Shown in pieces: positions 1-8,675 of a stretch of DNA of 64,000 nucleotides. Made by a program: the position numbers and the translations under genes. The stretch lies in contig NZ_FOUX01000001.1 of assembly GCF_900114995.1 (NCBI RefSeq), forward strand, positions 1,302,001 to 1,366,000, in the 5' to 3' direction. Below the pieces are notes generated by a model that saw only the letters and a program-made list of their open reading frames with translations, had not been told where the DNA came from and made no database searches. Origin of the DNA: Chitinophaga sp. YR627 (GTDB lineage Bacteria; Bacteroidota; Bacteroidia; Chitinophagales; Chitinophagaceae). Positions within the stretch are counted from its first letter, which is position 1, and the number at the start of each line of letters is the position of its first letter.

Positions 1-438
1 GTTAGCGTCAGGATCGGAAGTACCTCTTCCTACCAGGAGCAGACAAGCGTCCTGTCTGTCCATTGGCGGATGTGCGGCTTCCGCTGCTGTCACAAGTTTA
101 CCTGCGAGTTGCAGAATAGAAGGTGTAATACCGATATGTCTGCCCAGTCTGATACGCAGGTCAGGATACTGAGACTGCAGGGTATTCATTTCGAAAGGAA
201 TATCATTCTTGGCGTGACCACCGGCAAAGAGAATGGCTGGAATAGCAATGATCTCCCGTATACCTGCCACATACATCCGCTCGACAGCCGCCGCATATAC
301 GGGATGAGAGAATTCCAGGAAACCATAATCCACCATCCTGTCAGGATAGCGTTTGCGCAGTAATGCCACCAGTGCTTTAAAGCCTTCGACTCCTTCAGGA
401 TCGCGGCTGCCGTGACCACAGATTAATATCCCTTTCAT
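1..438 (-). CDS. cbiX: Sirohydrochlorin cobaltochelatase CbiX (3' part cut by window edge)
   Basis: This class II chelatase inserts cobalt into sirohydrochlorin at the start of the anaerobic B12 pathway in the cytosol. The visible 146 codons show the N-terminal HGSRDPEG motif (His9), the second metal-site region GGHAKNDIP (His75) and, at residues 137-146, GRGTSDPDAN. The last motif echoes the first and is typical of long CbiX proteins with two related halves. The ATG at 438 overlaps the stop of the preceding SDR gene (ATGA), so the two are translationally coupled. The gene is the last visible member of the riboswitch-controlled unit. The C-terminus lies outside the window, so its length is unknown. 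Confidence 0.9.
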   Translation of the reverse strand, partial: MKGILICGHGSRDPEGVEGFKALVALLRKRYPDRMVDYGFLEFSHPVYAAAVERMYVAGIREIIAIPAILFAGGHAKNDIPFEMNTLQSQYPDLRIRLGRHIGITPSILQLAGKLVTAAEAAHPPMDRQDACLLLVGRGTSDPDAN

Positions 439-1277
439 ATGCCGGTATGTAATAATTTAACAGGATCAGGGTACTTAAACGAATAGTTCAGTCTTTGTTT
501 GATCTTGTCTGCGTTGATTATTTTGAAATGAGGATCGGCGGTAGCGGCGAATGTAGGCAGTTCCAGTCCGGCGATAGCGGCCGCCTGTGTGTAATATTCC
601 CTGCGTGTCGGATGTTCATCTGAACAGGCATTGAATACGTCGCCCCATGCCTGTTGCCGGATGATACCTGTAATGATACCGATGCAATCGTCCTGGTGGA
701 TGACATTGATCGGTGCGTCGCCATTCTCTACATTTTTCTTACCTGCCAGGAAGCGGCCAGGCATACGATCGTAGCCGATCAGCCCTGCAAAACGTACCAC
801 TGTTGTCATAAAACGGATATTGGTACGCAGCATTTTTTCAACAGCCAGTAAGGCTTTACCGCTGCCTTTGGCAGGCGTGGCGGTTTCATGTTCGAAAACT
901 TCGCCGTTTACATCCGGGTAGACGGAGGTGGAACTGATGAACAGCACCTTCTGTACCGGACTTTTCTCTATTGCTTTCACAAGGTGTGCCATCTGTGCCT
1001 GATGATAAAGCACGACGTCTTCCCGGCGGGAAGGAGGAAAATTAATGATCAGTATTTCACTTTCCAGAAACCCAGCGATGTCATTACTTTCAATACCGGC
1101 TTCTGTGATCATAACCTGATAAGGCTGGATCTGTTGTTGTGCCAGTTCTTCCATTTTATCTTCCGAAGTGACGGAACCTTTCACGGCATATCCTTCTTTT
1201 ACAAGATGGATTGCCAGCGGAAGACCCAGCCAGCCGCAGCCTAATATGCTGATGGTATTTGTCTGTGCTTTACTCAT
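435..1277 (-). CDS. SDR-family NAD(P)-binding protein (YeeZ-like epimerase fold) in the B12 operon
   Basis: A 280-residue Rossmann protein. It has a dinucleotide-binding motif near the N-terminus (GCGWLGLPLA, about residues 14-23) and an SSTSVYP segment around residue 118, which carries the Tyr usual for extended SDR proteins of the YeeZ type. The substrate is unknown. It lies 14 bp after the Ni/Co transporter gene and overlaps cbiX by 4 bp, so it is almost certainly transcribed with B12 genes. A role in cobalamin synthesis is only inferred from this position; a housekeeping nucleotide-sugar or redox role is equally possible. Confidence 0.8.
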   Translation of the reverse strand: MSKAQTNTISILGCGWLGLPLAIHLVKEGYAVKGSVTSEDKMEELAQQQIQPYQVMITEAGIESNDIAGFLESEILIINFPPSRREDVVLYHQAQMAHLVKAIEKSPVQKVLFISSTSVYPDVNGEVFEHETATPAKGSGKALLAVEKMLRTNIRFMTTVVRFAGLIGYDRMPGRFLAGKKNVENGDAPINVIHQDDCIGIITGIIRQQAWGDVFNACSDEHPTRREYYTQAAAIAGLELPTFAATADPHFKIINADKIKQRLNYSFKYPDPVKLLHTGI

Positions 1278-1291
1278 ATGCTGTTTGATCC

Positions 1292-2116
1292 TTAACGTGG
1301 GTCTGCCTCACTGGCTATTTCCTGTTTGGCGTATCTGTGCCGCAGGTACAGCTCCACGTATAAAGATATAATGATACTAATAAAAACGAGTCCGACAATA
1401 TTATTCTGGAAATCATTTAGTTCCAGGGACTCGTTCCAGGCGCTTGCAATTTTATACAAAGGAATGGCAAAACACATGATCGTGATCAGCACATTCAGTT
1501 TAAAACGATGACTCTGGATCTTTTTCTGATCGAAGGTCTTAAGTAACTTGCTCAGCAAGAGGGAATCGCAGGTGCCGGTGACGATCAGTCCCAGCGAGAA
1601 TACCACGCCTCCCATAATGGCATAGATCCATTGGTTGGAGACAGATATGGCATAACCGAATGCGGCGATCTGTGAGGAGGTATCAAAGATGAACCCGAAG
1701 ATGATACCGGTGATGATGACGGTAAACGGATTCAGGCTGTTGTTAAAGGCTTTGGGAACGAGGCGTTTACGGAAACTGCCTGTCTGAGCACCGTCTTTGC
1801 GGGTCAGATTGATCAGGTTGGAAATACCCATAAACAGGAGCATCACTGAAGACAGCCATTCCACCACGATATCCAGGGCGGTTGGTATCTCAAAATTATT
1901 CTTCAGTATACAAAGGAAGAGGGCAATGGCGGTAACCATGATACCATGTCCGAAGGTAAAAAGGGTGCCTACCCATCTGGTCCAGATACTTTTATGGAGA
2001 TGCAGGCGGTAGGTATATCCGTCGATCACGGTAATATGATCGGGGTCCAGCCCATGGCGTAAGCCAAGTACGGCCAGGACGATAAATCCGGTCAGATCCT
2101 GTTGTAAGATGTTCAT
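1292..2116 (-). CDS. Nickel/cobalt transporter (NiCoT/HoxN-like), likely cobalt uptake
   Basis: A 274-residue integral membrane protein with about seven hydrophobic segments. Residues 20-27 read RHGLDPDH, the metal-binding signature of the first helix in the NiCoT/HoxN family. It lies 12 bp after the ferredoxin gene and 14 bp before the SDR gene, downstream of a cobalamin riboswitch. Cobalt import for B12 synthesis is therefore the likely role. Nickel transport cannot be excluded from sequence alone. Confidence 0.85.
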   Translation of the reverse strand: MNILQQDLTGFIVLAVLGLRHGLDPDHITVIDGYTYRLHLHKSIWTRWVGTLFTFGHGIMVTAIALFLCILKNNFEIPTALDIVVEWLSSVMLLFMGISNLINLTRKDGAQTGSFRKRLVPKAFNNSLNPFTVIITGIIFGFIFDTSSQIAAFGYAISVSNQWIYAIMGGVVFSLGLIVTGTCDSLLLSKLLKTFDQKKIQSHRFKLNVLITIMCFAIPLYKIASAWNESLELNDFQNNIVGLVFISIIISLYVELYLRHRYAKQEIASEADPR

Positions 2117-2128
2117 CTGGTGGGGTTT

Positions 2129-2494
2129 TTATTCGTTTGGCTGAGGGCTTTTAAGCGTAAGTGGTTTGGAATCTACCCCTTCAGCTTCCGGGAAATGCAC
2201 ATGTCCCACTACCAGTTCATTTTTCAGGAGATGTTGTGTCACGATGTCACGGGTGGTATCCAGGTTTACGTTTTTATACCAGAGACCTTCCGGATGCATA
2301 AAGATCATTGGCCCCCAGGTACATTGTCCGAGGCATTTGGTACGAACGGTGTGGATTTCGTCATTCAGGTCGTGCTCCGTGAGATGCGTTCTGAGTTGTA
2401 CTGTGTTCTCATCAGCAGCGTTGTTCTTATTACAGGTGCCTCCATTACAGATAAAAAGGATCTTCTGAACTTTAGTCAGATCTTTAATTGCCAT
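2129..2494 (-). CDS. Thioredoxin-like [2Fe-2S] ferredoxin, CbiW-like
   Basis: A 121-residue protein with four cysteines at 16, 21, 54 and 58 (CNGGTC and KCLGQC). This is the arrangement of thioredoxin-fold 2Fe-2S ferredoxins. Similar small ferredoxins accompany B12 genes in other bacteria (the CbiW type) and may supply electrons for corrin-ring or cobalt reduction; that role is inference. It is the first gene after the cobalamin riboswitch, about 160 nt beyond the B12 box, so it heads the transporter-SDR-cbiX unit. The start at 2494 is ATG. Confidence 0.85.
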   Translation of the reverse strand: MAIKDLTKVQKILFICNGGTCNKNNAADENTVQLRTHLTEHDLNDEIHTVRTKCLGQCTWGPMIFMHPEGLWYKNVNLDTTRDIVTQHLLKNELVVGHVHFPEAEGVDSKPLTLKSPQPNE

Positions 2495-2654
2495 ACGACT
2501 GGTTACTTTTGATTAATACATTAATTACCCGTTAATGATTAAACAAGACCTCAGCAAAAAAGAGAGAAAAACAGGAAACAGGTATACCGGACGGCACACG
2601 TGTATTACGTTCTCCCATGACTTTTTTCCCGAAGTGTTGGATAAACATAGTTTG

Positions 2655-2830
2655 CTGGCAGGTCTTCTGACTCGTTCTACTCTTAACGCCTTCCCATCCG
2701 ATAGGGGATTATGACAGTGGCACTGGTTAAAAGCTGTTACAGAACTTACAGCAGCGGGAACTGTTTTGGGTTTTCACCAAATTCCCTTTTAATCTCAACC
2801 GGCTTGTGACCGGACGAAAACCAAGAAACT
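2655..2830 (-). promoter_or_regulatory. Cobalamin riboswitch
   Basis: On the minus strand the conserved blocks follow in the right order: GGGAATTTGGTGAAAACCC (about 2786-2768), TCCCGCTGCTGTAAG, the GCCACTG block near 2720, and the B12 box AGTCAGAAGACCTGCC (2672-2657). This is the classic cobalamin riboswitch layout. It points at the ferredoxin gene (start 2494) and should lower expression of the ferredoxin, Ni/Co transporter, SDR and cbiX genes when B12 is plentiful. It lies after cbiB, so it does not control cbiP-cobD-cbiB. Confidence 0.93.
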
Positions 2831-2891
2831 GGGCCAAATGTAGGTAATTATTTGCTCTTTTTAGCAGGAGAATAGAACAGCGTGCAGTCAA

Positions 2892-3845
2892 TCAGGTAGT
2901 TATGGCGTATATTATATAAGTGGAGACAATGAGCAAAATGCTCAGAAATGTCACGGCATGATTGATATACACCACTTTGCGCAGTTCGCTGTGGGCAATA
3001 TCCCGGGCCTGTTCGCCGATATAGGGTTTGACAACTAATTGACCATGGTAGGTATTGGGGCCCCCGAAGCGGCAATACATAATGCCTGCCAGGGCGGCTT
3101 CCGGATACCCGGAATTAGGACTGGCATGCTGGTGCCCATATCTGAAGATATAGGTCAGTCCGCGCCTGCTGAAGGCAACCACTACCATAAGCAGTGCTGT
3201 AATACGGGCCGGAATGAAGTTGGCCACATCGTCCAGCCTGGCGGCAAATTTCCCAAACCAGAAATATTCCTCTTTTTTATACCCGATCATAGAATCCAGG
3301 GTATTGATCATTTTATAGGTCATCATAGCGGGTAGTCCGCCGATAGCGAAATAGAATAATGGCGCAATGACCCCGTCGCTGAGGTTTTCAGAGAGTGTTT
3401 CAAAGACGGCTGTCCTGATCTGGTTCTCACTAAGGTTTTGGGTTTCCCGTCCTACGATCCAGGAGAGGCGTTTTCTACCGGCATCCAGTCCCTGGTTATT
3501 CAGTGTGTCGAAAACTTCCCTGCCTTCCTGTAAGAGGCTTTTATTGGCTAAAGCAAAGAAGACGAAAATGCTGGTGAACAGGTAGTAAAAGAAGGGAGTC
3601 TGTATTCGCAGTAACCAATACTGTGTGCCGGCAAAGAACAGCCAGCAAATAGTACACAGTAAGATGCTTAAAATCATGCCTTTAAGGAAACGGTTGTCCC
3701 CCTGGTTCAGTGTTTTGGTACCCCAGCTGATCAAATTGCCGAATAGTCTTATCGGGTGTGGCAGCCAGCGTGGATCTCCCAATGCCAGGTCCAGCACATA
3801 GCCTGCCAGCAGGGGGATAATGATTAAGAGATACTGTTGATCCAT
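2892..3845 (-). CDS. cbiB: Adenosylcobinamide-phosphate synthase CbiB
   Basis: This membrane protein joins adenosylcobyric acid to aminopropanol phosphate. The 317-residue sequence has several hydrophobic segments and the family N-terminus LDLALGDPRWLPHP (about residues 18-31), as well as the usual length. Its start overlaps the end of cobD by 22 bp, so it is translated with the gene that makes its substrate. In the literature the names CbiB and CobD are both used for this enzyme. Confidence 0.93.
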   Translation of the reverse strand: MDQQYLLIIIPLLAGYVLDLALGDPRWLPHPIRLFGNLISWGTKTLNQGDNRFLKGMILSILLCTICWLFFAGTQYWLLRIQTPFFYYLFTSIFVFFALANKSLLQEGREVFDTLNNQGLDAGRKRLSWIVGRETQNLSENQIRTAVFETLSENLSDGVIAPLFYFAIGGLPAMMTYKMINTLDSMIGYKKEEYFWFGKFAARLDDVANFIPARITALLMVVVAFSRRGLTYIFRYGHQHASPNSGYPEAALAGIMYCRFGGPNTYHGQLVVKPYIGEQARDIAHSELRKVVYINHAVTFLSILLIVSTYIIYAITT

Positions 3846-4852
3846 GCCTGAATGCCTTTTATAAGTAGCTGATTTTCTTCTGGTCTTTGTGCGGCGACCC
3901 GGAAATGTTGTGGACGGAGGCTTTTGAAATTAGCCGCGTCCCTTATCAGCAGACCTTCATTTTGTAGTAAGTAGTGTTTTAGGTCATCCGCTGTACCCAA
4001 GTTTGTTTGGGAAAGGAAGAAATTGGTATGGGTATTCCTGACCTGAATACCCTCAATTTGCTTCACAGCGTCCATTAGCGCCAGTGTGTCTTTCCGTAGC
4101 TGGGCGATCGGTAAGGCTAATACATCCCTGTGTTGTGCGATATAGAGTCCGGCTTCAATAGCCAGGGCATTGACAGACCAGGGCATTTTAGACAGCAGGA
4201 TCTGTTGAATGATATCCGCATTACTAAGGATATAACCCAGTCGTAAGCCAGGAATAGAATATGTCTTGGTGAGTGATTTTATAATAATAAGATTGGGCAA
4301 TTGATCTATAGCGTCAACCATAGAGATCACTTCTTCCGTAAAGTCTACATAAGCTTCATCGATCACGAATATCGTCTGTGGATGTGCGGTCAGCAGTTCC
4401 CGGATCGTCTCAGGCAGTAATACAGCCCCGGTGGGATTATTCGGATTCCCAAAGAATACGAGATCTGAAGAGAAGCGTGTACTGGCATGCAATTCATCGT
4501 AATTAATATAGCTTACGCTGAGGTCATTCGCCTGACAGGCATCTTCATATTCTGCAAAGGCTGGAATAGCGATAGTGACTGATTTTCTGCGAAATGCATG
4601 TGCTACCAGGTAAAAGGCTTCCGTTGCGCCATTGGTGACCAGCACCTGTTCAGGGGTGAGTTGGTGCCAGTCGGCCAATGCCTGTTGCAGGCGTTGGGCA
4701 TTGGCTTCCGGGTAATTGTTTAGTTTATAGAGACAATCGGTCAGGTGCTGGCGTAATCCGCCGGCAAAACCTTCATAGTAGACATTTGAACTAAAATCGG
4801 CTTTAACAGGATAATTGAACAGGTATCTGTCGTCTCCGTGCCCGTTGATCAT
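3824..4852 (-). CDS. cobD: Threonine-phosphate decarboxylase (CobD/CobC), PLP aminotransferase fold
   Basis: A 342-residue class I/II aminotransferase-fold protein. Visible fold-type I markers are the substrate-pocket FFGNPNNPTG, the PLP-contacting DEAYVDF and the Schiff-base lysine in SLTKTYSIPGLRLGY. In a B12 cluster, between cbiP and cbiB, this is the enzyme that turns L-threonine phosphate into aminopropanol phosphate for CbiB. Histidinol-phosphate aminotransferase is a close relative, but the flanking overlaps (4 bp with cbiP, 22 bp with cbiB) favour the B12 role. Confidence 0.9.
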   Translation of the reverse strand: MINGHGDDRYLFNYPVKADFSSNVYYEGFAGGLRQHLTDCLYKLNNYPEANAQRLQQALADWHQLTPEQVLVTNGATEAFYLVAHAFRRKSVTIAIPAFAEYEDACQANDLSVSYINYDELHASTRFSSDLVFFGNPNNPTGAVLLPETIRELLTAHPQTIFVIDEAYVDFTEEVISMVDAIDQLPNLIIIKSLTKTYSIPGLRLGYILSNADIIQQILLSKMPWSVNALAIEAGLYIAQHRDVLALPIAQLRKDTLALMDAVKQIEGIQVRNTHTNFFLSQTNLGTADDLKHYLLQNEGLLIRDAANFKSLRPQHFRVAAQRPEENQLLIKGIQAWINSIS

Positions 4853-6327
4853 GACTGCGTCTTTAATTGTCCGTAAATATATGCCATGTCGATGTGTTCG
4901 CGCAGGTGTTGTGCGAGTTTATCGTATTGTTCCTCTTTGAAGGCGAGGTAATCAAATGGTGCGCCGGATGACTGTGTGGTATGATCTTTCAGGAGGTCAT
5001 CCACAACGGTGGCATTGTCCAGGATACCATGTATGTAGGTACCCCAGCAATTGTCGGTCAGCCGGTACCCATCAGCGTTATCGTTCAGGGTCTTGTTTAA
5101 TGGACGTGCTTCTCCGCTGGTGCTGGTGAGCCCCATATGGATCTCATACCCTTCACAGACAGCAGACTGTCCTTTATAATGAAACTGGCATTGTTCGGTG
5201 ATCTTCTCTTCTGTCAGGACGGTGCTTACTGGCAGGATACCCAGTCCGGGCATGGATTCAATTGCACCTTCCACGTGATATGGGTCTTCAACAACTGTTC
5301 CCATCATCTGGTAGCCACCGCAGATGCCGATGACGGTTTTATTGTTTTTATGCGCCTGTACAATGGCTTTGGCTACGCCATTGTTTTTGATATCGATCAG
5401 GTCTGCAATGGTATTCTTGCTGCCAGGAATGATGATAATGTCGGCTTTTTCTATATCAGCGGGATTGTTACTGTAGAAGAGGTGTACGCGTTCGTCTCTT
5501 TCCAGGACATTGAAGTCGGTGAAGTTAGAGATACGATTGAGTAATACCACTGCCACATTGACCTTACCGGAAGCCAGTTTGTTGTGTTTGTGTTCCAGTC
5601 CGACGGAGTCTTCTTCCTCGATATAAATGTCCTTTCTATAAGGCACCACACCGACAACAGGCACGCCGCAAAGCTCTTCTATCATCGTTCTGCCGCTTTC
5701 GAAAAGGCGGGCATCTCCTCTGAATTTATTGATGATAATACCTTTGATCAGTTGTTTTTCTTCCGGCGTCAGTAAGGCAATAGTTCCGTATACACTGGCG
5801 AATACGCCGCCCCGGTCGATATCTGCCACCAGGTAGACGTCTGCGTTGGCATGCAGGGCCATCCGCATATTGGTGATATCGCGGTGTTTCAGATTGAGTT
5901 CGCTGATACTGCCAGCGCCTTCCATCACAACAGGGTTATGCTGCTCATGGAGTCTGTCGTAAGCGGCTTTGGAGGCAGCGAACAGCTCCTGTTTGTTGTT
6001 GCCCATAAAGTAATCGTAGGCTGACTGACTGCCAACCGGCTTACCCAGCAGCACCACCTGTGAAGCTTTATCACTGGTAGGTTTCAGCAGCACAGGGTTC
6101 ATATCCGTACTACAGGGAATCCCACACGCTTCTGCCTGTACGGCCTGCGCGCGGCCGATCTCAAAACCGTCCGGTGTAGCATAGCTGTTAAGGGACATGT
6201 TCTGTGCCTTGAATGGTGCAGGATGATAGCCATCCTGTTTGAAGATGCGGCAGAAACCCGTATTGATTAAACTTTTACCGACATCAGATGCAGTGCCGGC
6301 AAACATGATGGACTTTAGTCGCTGCAT
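4849..6327 (-). CDS. cbiP: Cobyric acid synthase CbiP/CobQ
   Basis: This enzyme amidates side chains b, d, e and g of adenosylcobyrinic acid diamide with glutamine and ATP. The 492-residue protein has an N-terminal DTBS-like ATPase domain (FAGTASDVGKS, residues 9-19) followed by a class I glutamine amidotransferase domain with GICGGYQMMG (nucleophile Cys) and the C-terminal WGTYIHGILDN. Its length is normal for the family. It is first in the cbiP-cobD-cbiB unit and shares a 29-bp divergent gap with cbiA. Confidence 0.95.
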   Translation of the reverse strand: MQRLKSIMFAGTASDVGKSLINTGFCRIFKQDGYHPAPFKAQNMSLNSYATPDGFEIGRAQAVQAEACGIPCSTDMNPVLLKPTSDKASQVVLLGKPVGSQSAYDYFMGNNKQELFAASKAAYDRLHEQHNPVVMEGAGSISELNLKHRDITNMRMALHANADVYLVADIDRGGVFASVYGTIALLTPEEKQLIKGIIINKFRGDARLFESGRTMIEELCGVPVVGVVPYRKDIYIEEEDSVGLEHKHNKLASGKVNVAVVLLNRISNFTDFNVLERDERVHLFYSNNPADIEKADIIIIPGSKNTIADLIDIKNNGVAKAIVQAHKNNKTVIGICGGYQMMGTVVEDPYHVEGAIESMPGLGILPVSTVLTEEKITEQCQFHYKGQSAVCEGYEIHMGLTSTSGEARPLNKTLNDNADGYRLTDNCWGTYIHGILDNATVVDDLLKDHTTQSSGAPFDYLAFKEEQYDKLAQHLREHIDMAYIYGQLKTQS

Positions 6328-6343
6328 AAGAGTACGAATGTAC

Positions 6344-6351
6344 TATCTTTG
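6344..6351 (+). promoter_or_regulatory. Putative -7 promoter element (TATCTTTG) for cbiA
   Basis: TATCTTTG matches the Bacteroidota -7 consensus TAnnTTTG and ends 5 nt before the cbiA ATG at 6357. A transcription start at the usual distance would fall on or beside the start codon, giving a leaderless or nearly leaderless mRNA. No clear -33 TTTG is visible. Confidence 0.4.
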
Positions 6352-6356
6352 GCCGA

Positions 6357-7649
6357 ATGAAGCCTCAGTTTTTAATTGCAGCACCCAGTAGTAATTCCGG
6401 GAAAACAACCATTACACTGGGCTTACTACGTCTCTTACACAAACGGGGACTGAGCGTACAACCGTTCAAGTGCGGTCCCGACTACATTGATACCAAACAT
6501 CACTCTCTTGCTGCGCATACCACCAGTGTCAACCTTGATACTTTCATGATGAGCGAAGTGCATCTGAAGGAGGTATATGGTAAATACGCGGCGGATGCAG
6601 ATGTGGTGATCACAGAAGGTGTTATGGGACTTTTTGACGGTGCCGATCGTATGAAAGGGAGCAGTGCGGAGATTGCGATGCTGCTGGACCTGCCGGTGAT
6701 ATTGGTGGTCAATGCCAAGGCAATGGCTTATTCCGTGGCACCGCTGATCTATGGGTTTATGCATTTTCATCCGGGTGTGAAGATAGCAGGTGTAATTTTC
6801 AACTTTGTCAATACCGAGAGTCATTATCAGTTCCTGAAAGATGCCTGTGCTGATTTGGGAATAGCGCCGTTAGGGTATGTGCCCGCGAACGAGCATATTA
6901 AAATACCGTCCCGGCATCTGGGACTGGCAATATCTGCGGAGAATGACTATGATGCTATTATAGAAGCGGCGGCGGAGCATATTAGTCGTACTGTTGATGT
7001 AGATCTGATACTGGCGATGACGCAGAGACCGGAGCCTGTTCATACACCGTTTATTCGTGTGCAGAAAGGTGGATTGCCGATTGCTGTCGCGAGTGATGAG
7101 GCGTTTAACTTTACGTACTTAGAGAATCTGGAAGTGCTTCGTAATGCGGGAGAGGTGAGCTTCTTTAGTCCTTTGCATGACACAGAGATGCCTGCGGCAG
7201 AGATACTATACCTGGCAGGTGGTTATCCGGAGTTGTATTTAGAACAGCTATCGGCTAATGTGACTATGCGGGAGTCTGTGCGTGCGTTTTGTGAAAAGGG
7301 AGGGAAGGTGATTGCGGAATGTGGTGGGATGATGTACCTCGGGGAGAGTATTGGTGATAAGGAGGGGGTGGAGTATCCGATGGTGGGATTTTTAGGGTTA
7401 AAGACGACGATGAAGGGTGCTAAGTTGTCATTGGGATATAGGATAGTGGAGATAGGAGAGAAGCGGTTTAAGGGGCATGAATTTCATTATTCGACCAGTT
7501 CGGAGACGGGGGAATTGGAGCGGATTGGGAAGGTGTATAATGCGAGGGGGAAGGAGGTGGATATGGCGGTGTATAGGAAAGGGAATGTGGTGGCGTCTTA
7601 TATGCATGTATATTGGGGAGAGAGTGGGGAGTGGTTGGGAGCGGAATGA
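6357..7649 (+). CDS. cbiA: Cobyrinic acid a,c-diamide synthase CbiA
   Basis: This enzyme amidates side chains a and c of cobyrinate using glutamine and ATP. The 430-residue protein starts with the ATPase P-loop region APSSNSGKTT (about residues 9-18) and CGPDYIDTKHH. It ends with a glutamine amidotransferase domain containing ECGGMMYLG and the late His in SYMHVYW. It is divergent from cbiP. The last 400 bases are markedly G-rich and C-poor on the coding strand compared with the start of the gene, although the reading frame and family motifs continue intact to the stop. Confidence 0.95.
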   Translation: MKPQFLIAAPSSNSGKTTITLGLLRLLHKRGLSVQPFKCGPDYIDTKHHSLAAHTTSVNLDTFMMSEVHLKEVYGKYAADADVVITEGVMGLFDGADRMKGSSAEIAMLLDLPVILVVNAKAMAYSVAPLIYGFMHFHPGVKIAGVIFNFVNTESHYQFLKDACADLGIAPLGYVPANEHIKIPSRHLGLAISAENDYDAIIEAAAEHISRTVDVDLILAMTQRPEPVHTPFIRVQKGGLPIAVASDEAFNFTYLENLEVLRNAGEVSFFSPLHDTEMPAAEILYLAGGYPELYLEQLSANVTMRESVRAFCEKGGKVIAECGGMMYLGESIGDKEGVEYPMVGFLGLKTTMKGAKLSLGYRIVEIGEKRFKGHEFHYSTSSETGELERIGKVYNARGKEVDMAVYRKGNVVASYMHVYWGESGEWLGAE

Positions 7650-7831
7650 GATTTTGGGTTGATTGTAATGTGAATGCTGGGATCATTTAAGTAGTATCAT
7701 TTACTTAATAAAAACGAGTATTTTATCTTGTTTTTTATATGTTTTTTTTTGTTTTTAATCAATGCGAAATGTCTAATTTACGGGCCTCAAAATTTCATTG
7801 TTACCTCAATTTGTAAATTAAATACACGCCT

Positions 7832-8485
7832 ATGTTGAATAGCCAATCCGACCTTTCGGCAAGCATGGAAGTTTCAGGAGATGTTTTGGATAGGATAAAA
7901 TATCGCATTTCACTATTAGATGAAATACATCTGAAGACACAGGAAGGGCAAGTAACAGATATCGAGGAATTGCAATCTTTTCTTCGGCATGGACTATGGA
8001 TTCTTGGCCCCGAATATGACAGCATTGAATATACACCACACTATGAGATAATAAATGTAGTTCGGCAATTTTGCGGAATTGAAAATTGTGAGATTGTAGG
8101 CAGTAAACCAGCGTTTGTTATTTTACCTGATAGTATTGTAGGTATTTATTACCTGGCGAAATTCGATGAAGAAGGTTGTGAAATAGGAGTGGATAGACTA
8201 ACGGTGGTAGAGTTGGTACGTTCGGGTTTTTTAATAGGAGATGAACAAAAATCACGTGCATGGAGATGTATGGTAGAATTAATGAAGAGGGCGCTCTTGG
8301 AGCATAATTCAAAGGTGAATTACTTTTTGCTTGGTTCTGATATCGACCCGATAGAGTATGGCATTAGAAGCGAGAGAAACGGCAATGTGTTTATATCGGC
8401 GTTGAGTTATTCTACGGCTATTGAAAGGGCTAAATGCAGAGTGCTAAATCTTCGTGATAAAATAAGAAATACTTCAGTCTTTTGA
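7832..8485 (+). CDS. Hypothetical protein, possibly a degenerate PD-(D/E)XK-like domain
   Basis: A 217-residue soluble protein in an AT-rich stretch unlike the flanking genes. The run LWILGPEYDSIEYT (about residue 55), followed by KPAFVILPD and VVELVRSGF (about residue 130), resembles from memory the C-terminal nuclease-like module of some ATP-binding defence or repair proteins. There one expects a pattern like RPDFV...VELKR. Here the expected Asp and Lys are Ala and Val, so if the resemblance is real the site is probably inactive. No ATPase half is present upstream. The family call is inference; that an intact open frame exists is plain. Confidence 0.6.
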   Translation: MLNSQSDLSASMEVSGDVLDRIKYRISLLDEIHLKTQEGQVTDIEELQSFLRHGLWILGPEYDSIEYTPHYEIINVVRQFCGIENCEIVGSKPAFVILPDSIVGIYYLAKFDEEGCEIGVDRLTVVELVRSGFLIGDEQKSRAWRCMVELMKRALLEHNSKVNYFLLGSDIDPIEYGIRSERNGNVFISALSYSTAIERAKCRVLNLRDKIRNTSVF

Positions 8486-8675
8486 GAGACAACAAGGCAA
8501 TATGATTTATCTCCGGTAATATCGATAATAAGCTCTTTGGGTTTGAAATTAATACGTCTGCATCTATAGGAATCACTCTTTTTAGTGCTAACTTATAATT
8601 AACAGTTTGCCTGATGTTTTGTGTTTAAATAAACTTTATTTTCGCAGGCAGTAAACTTTAAAACATAAGTGCAAT

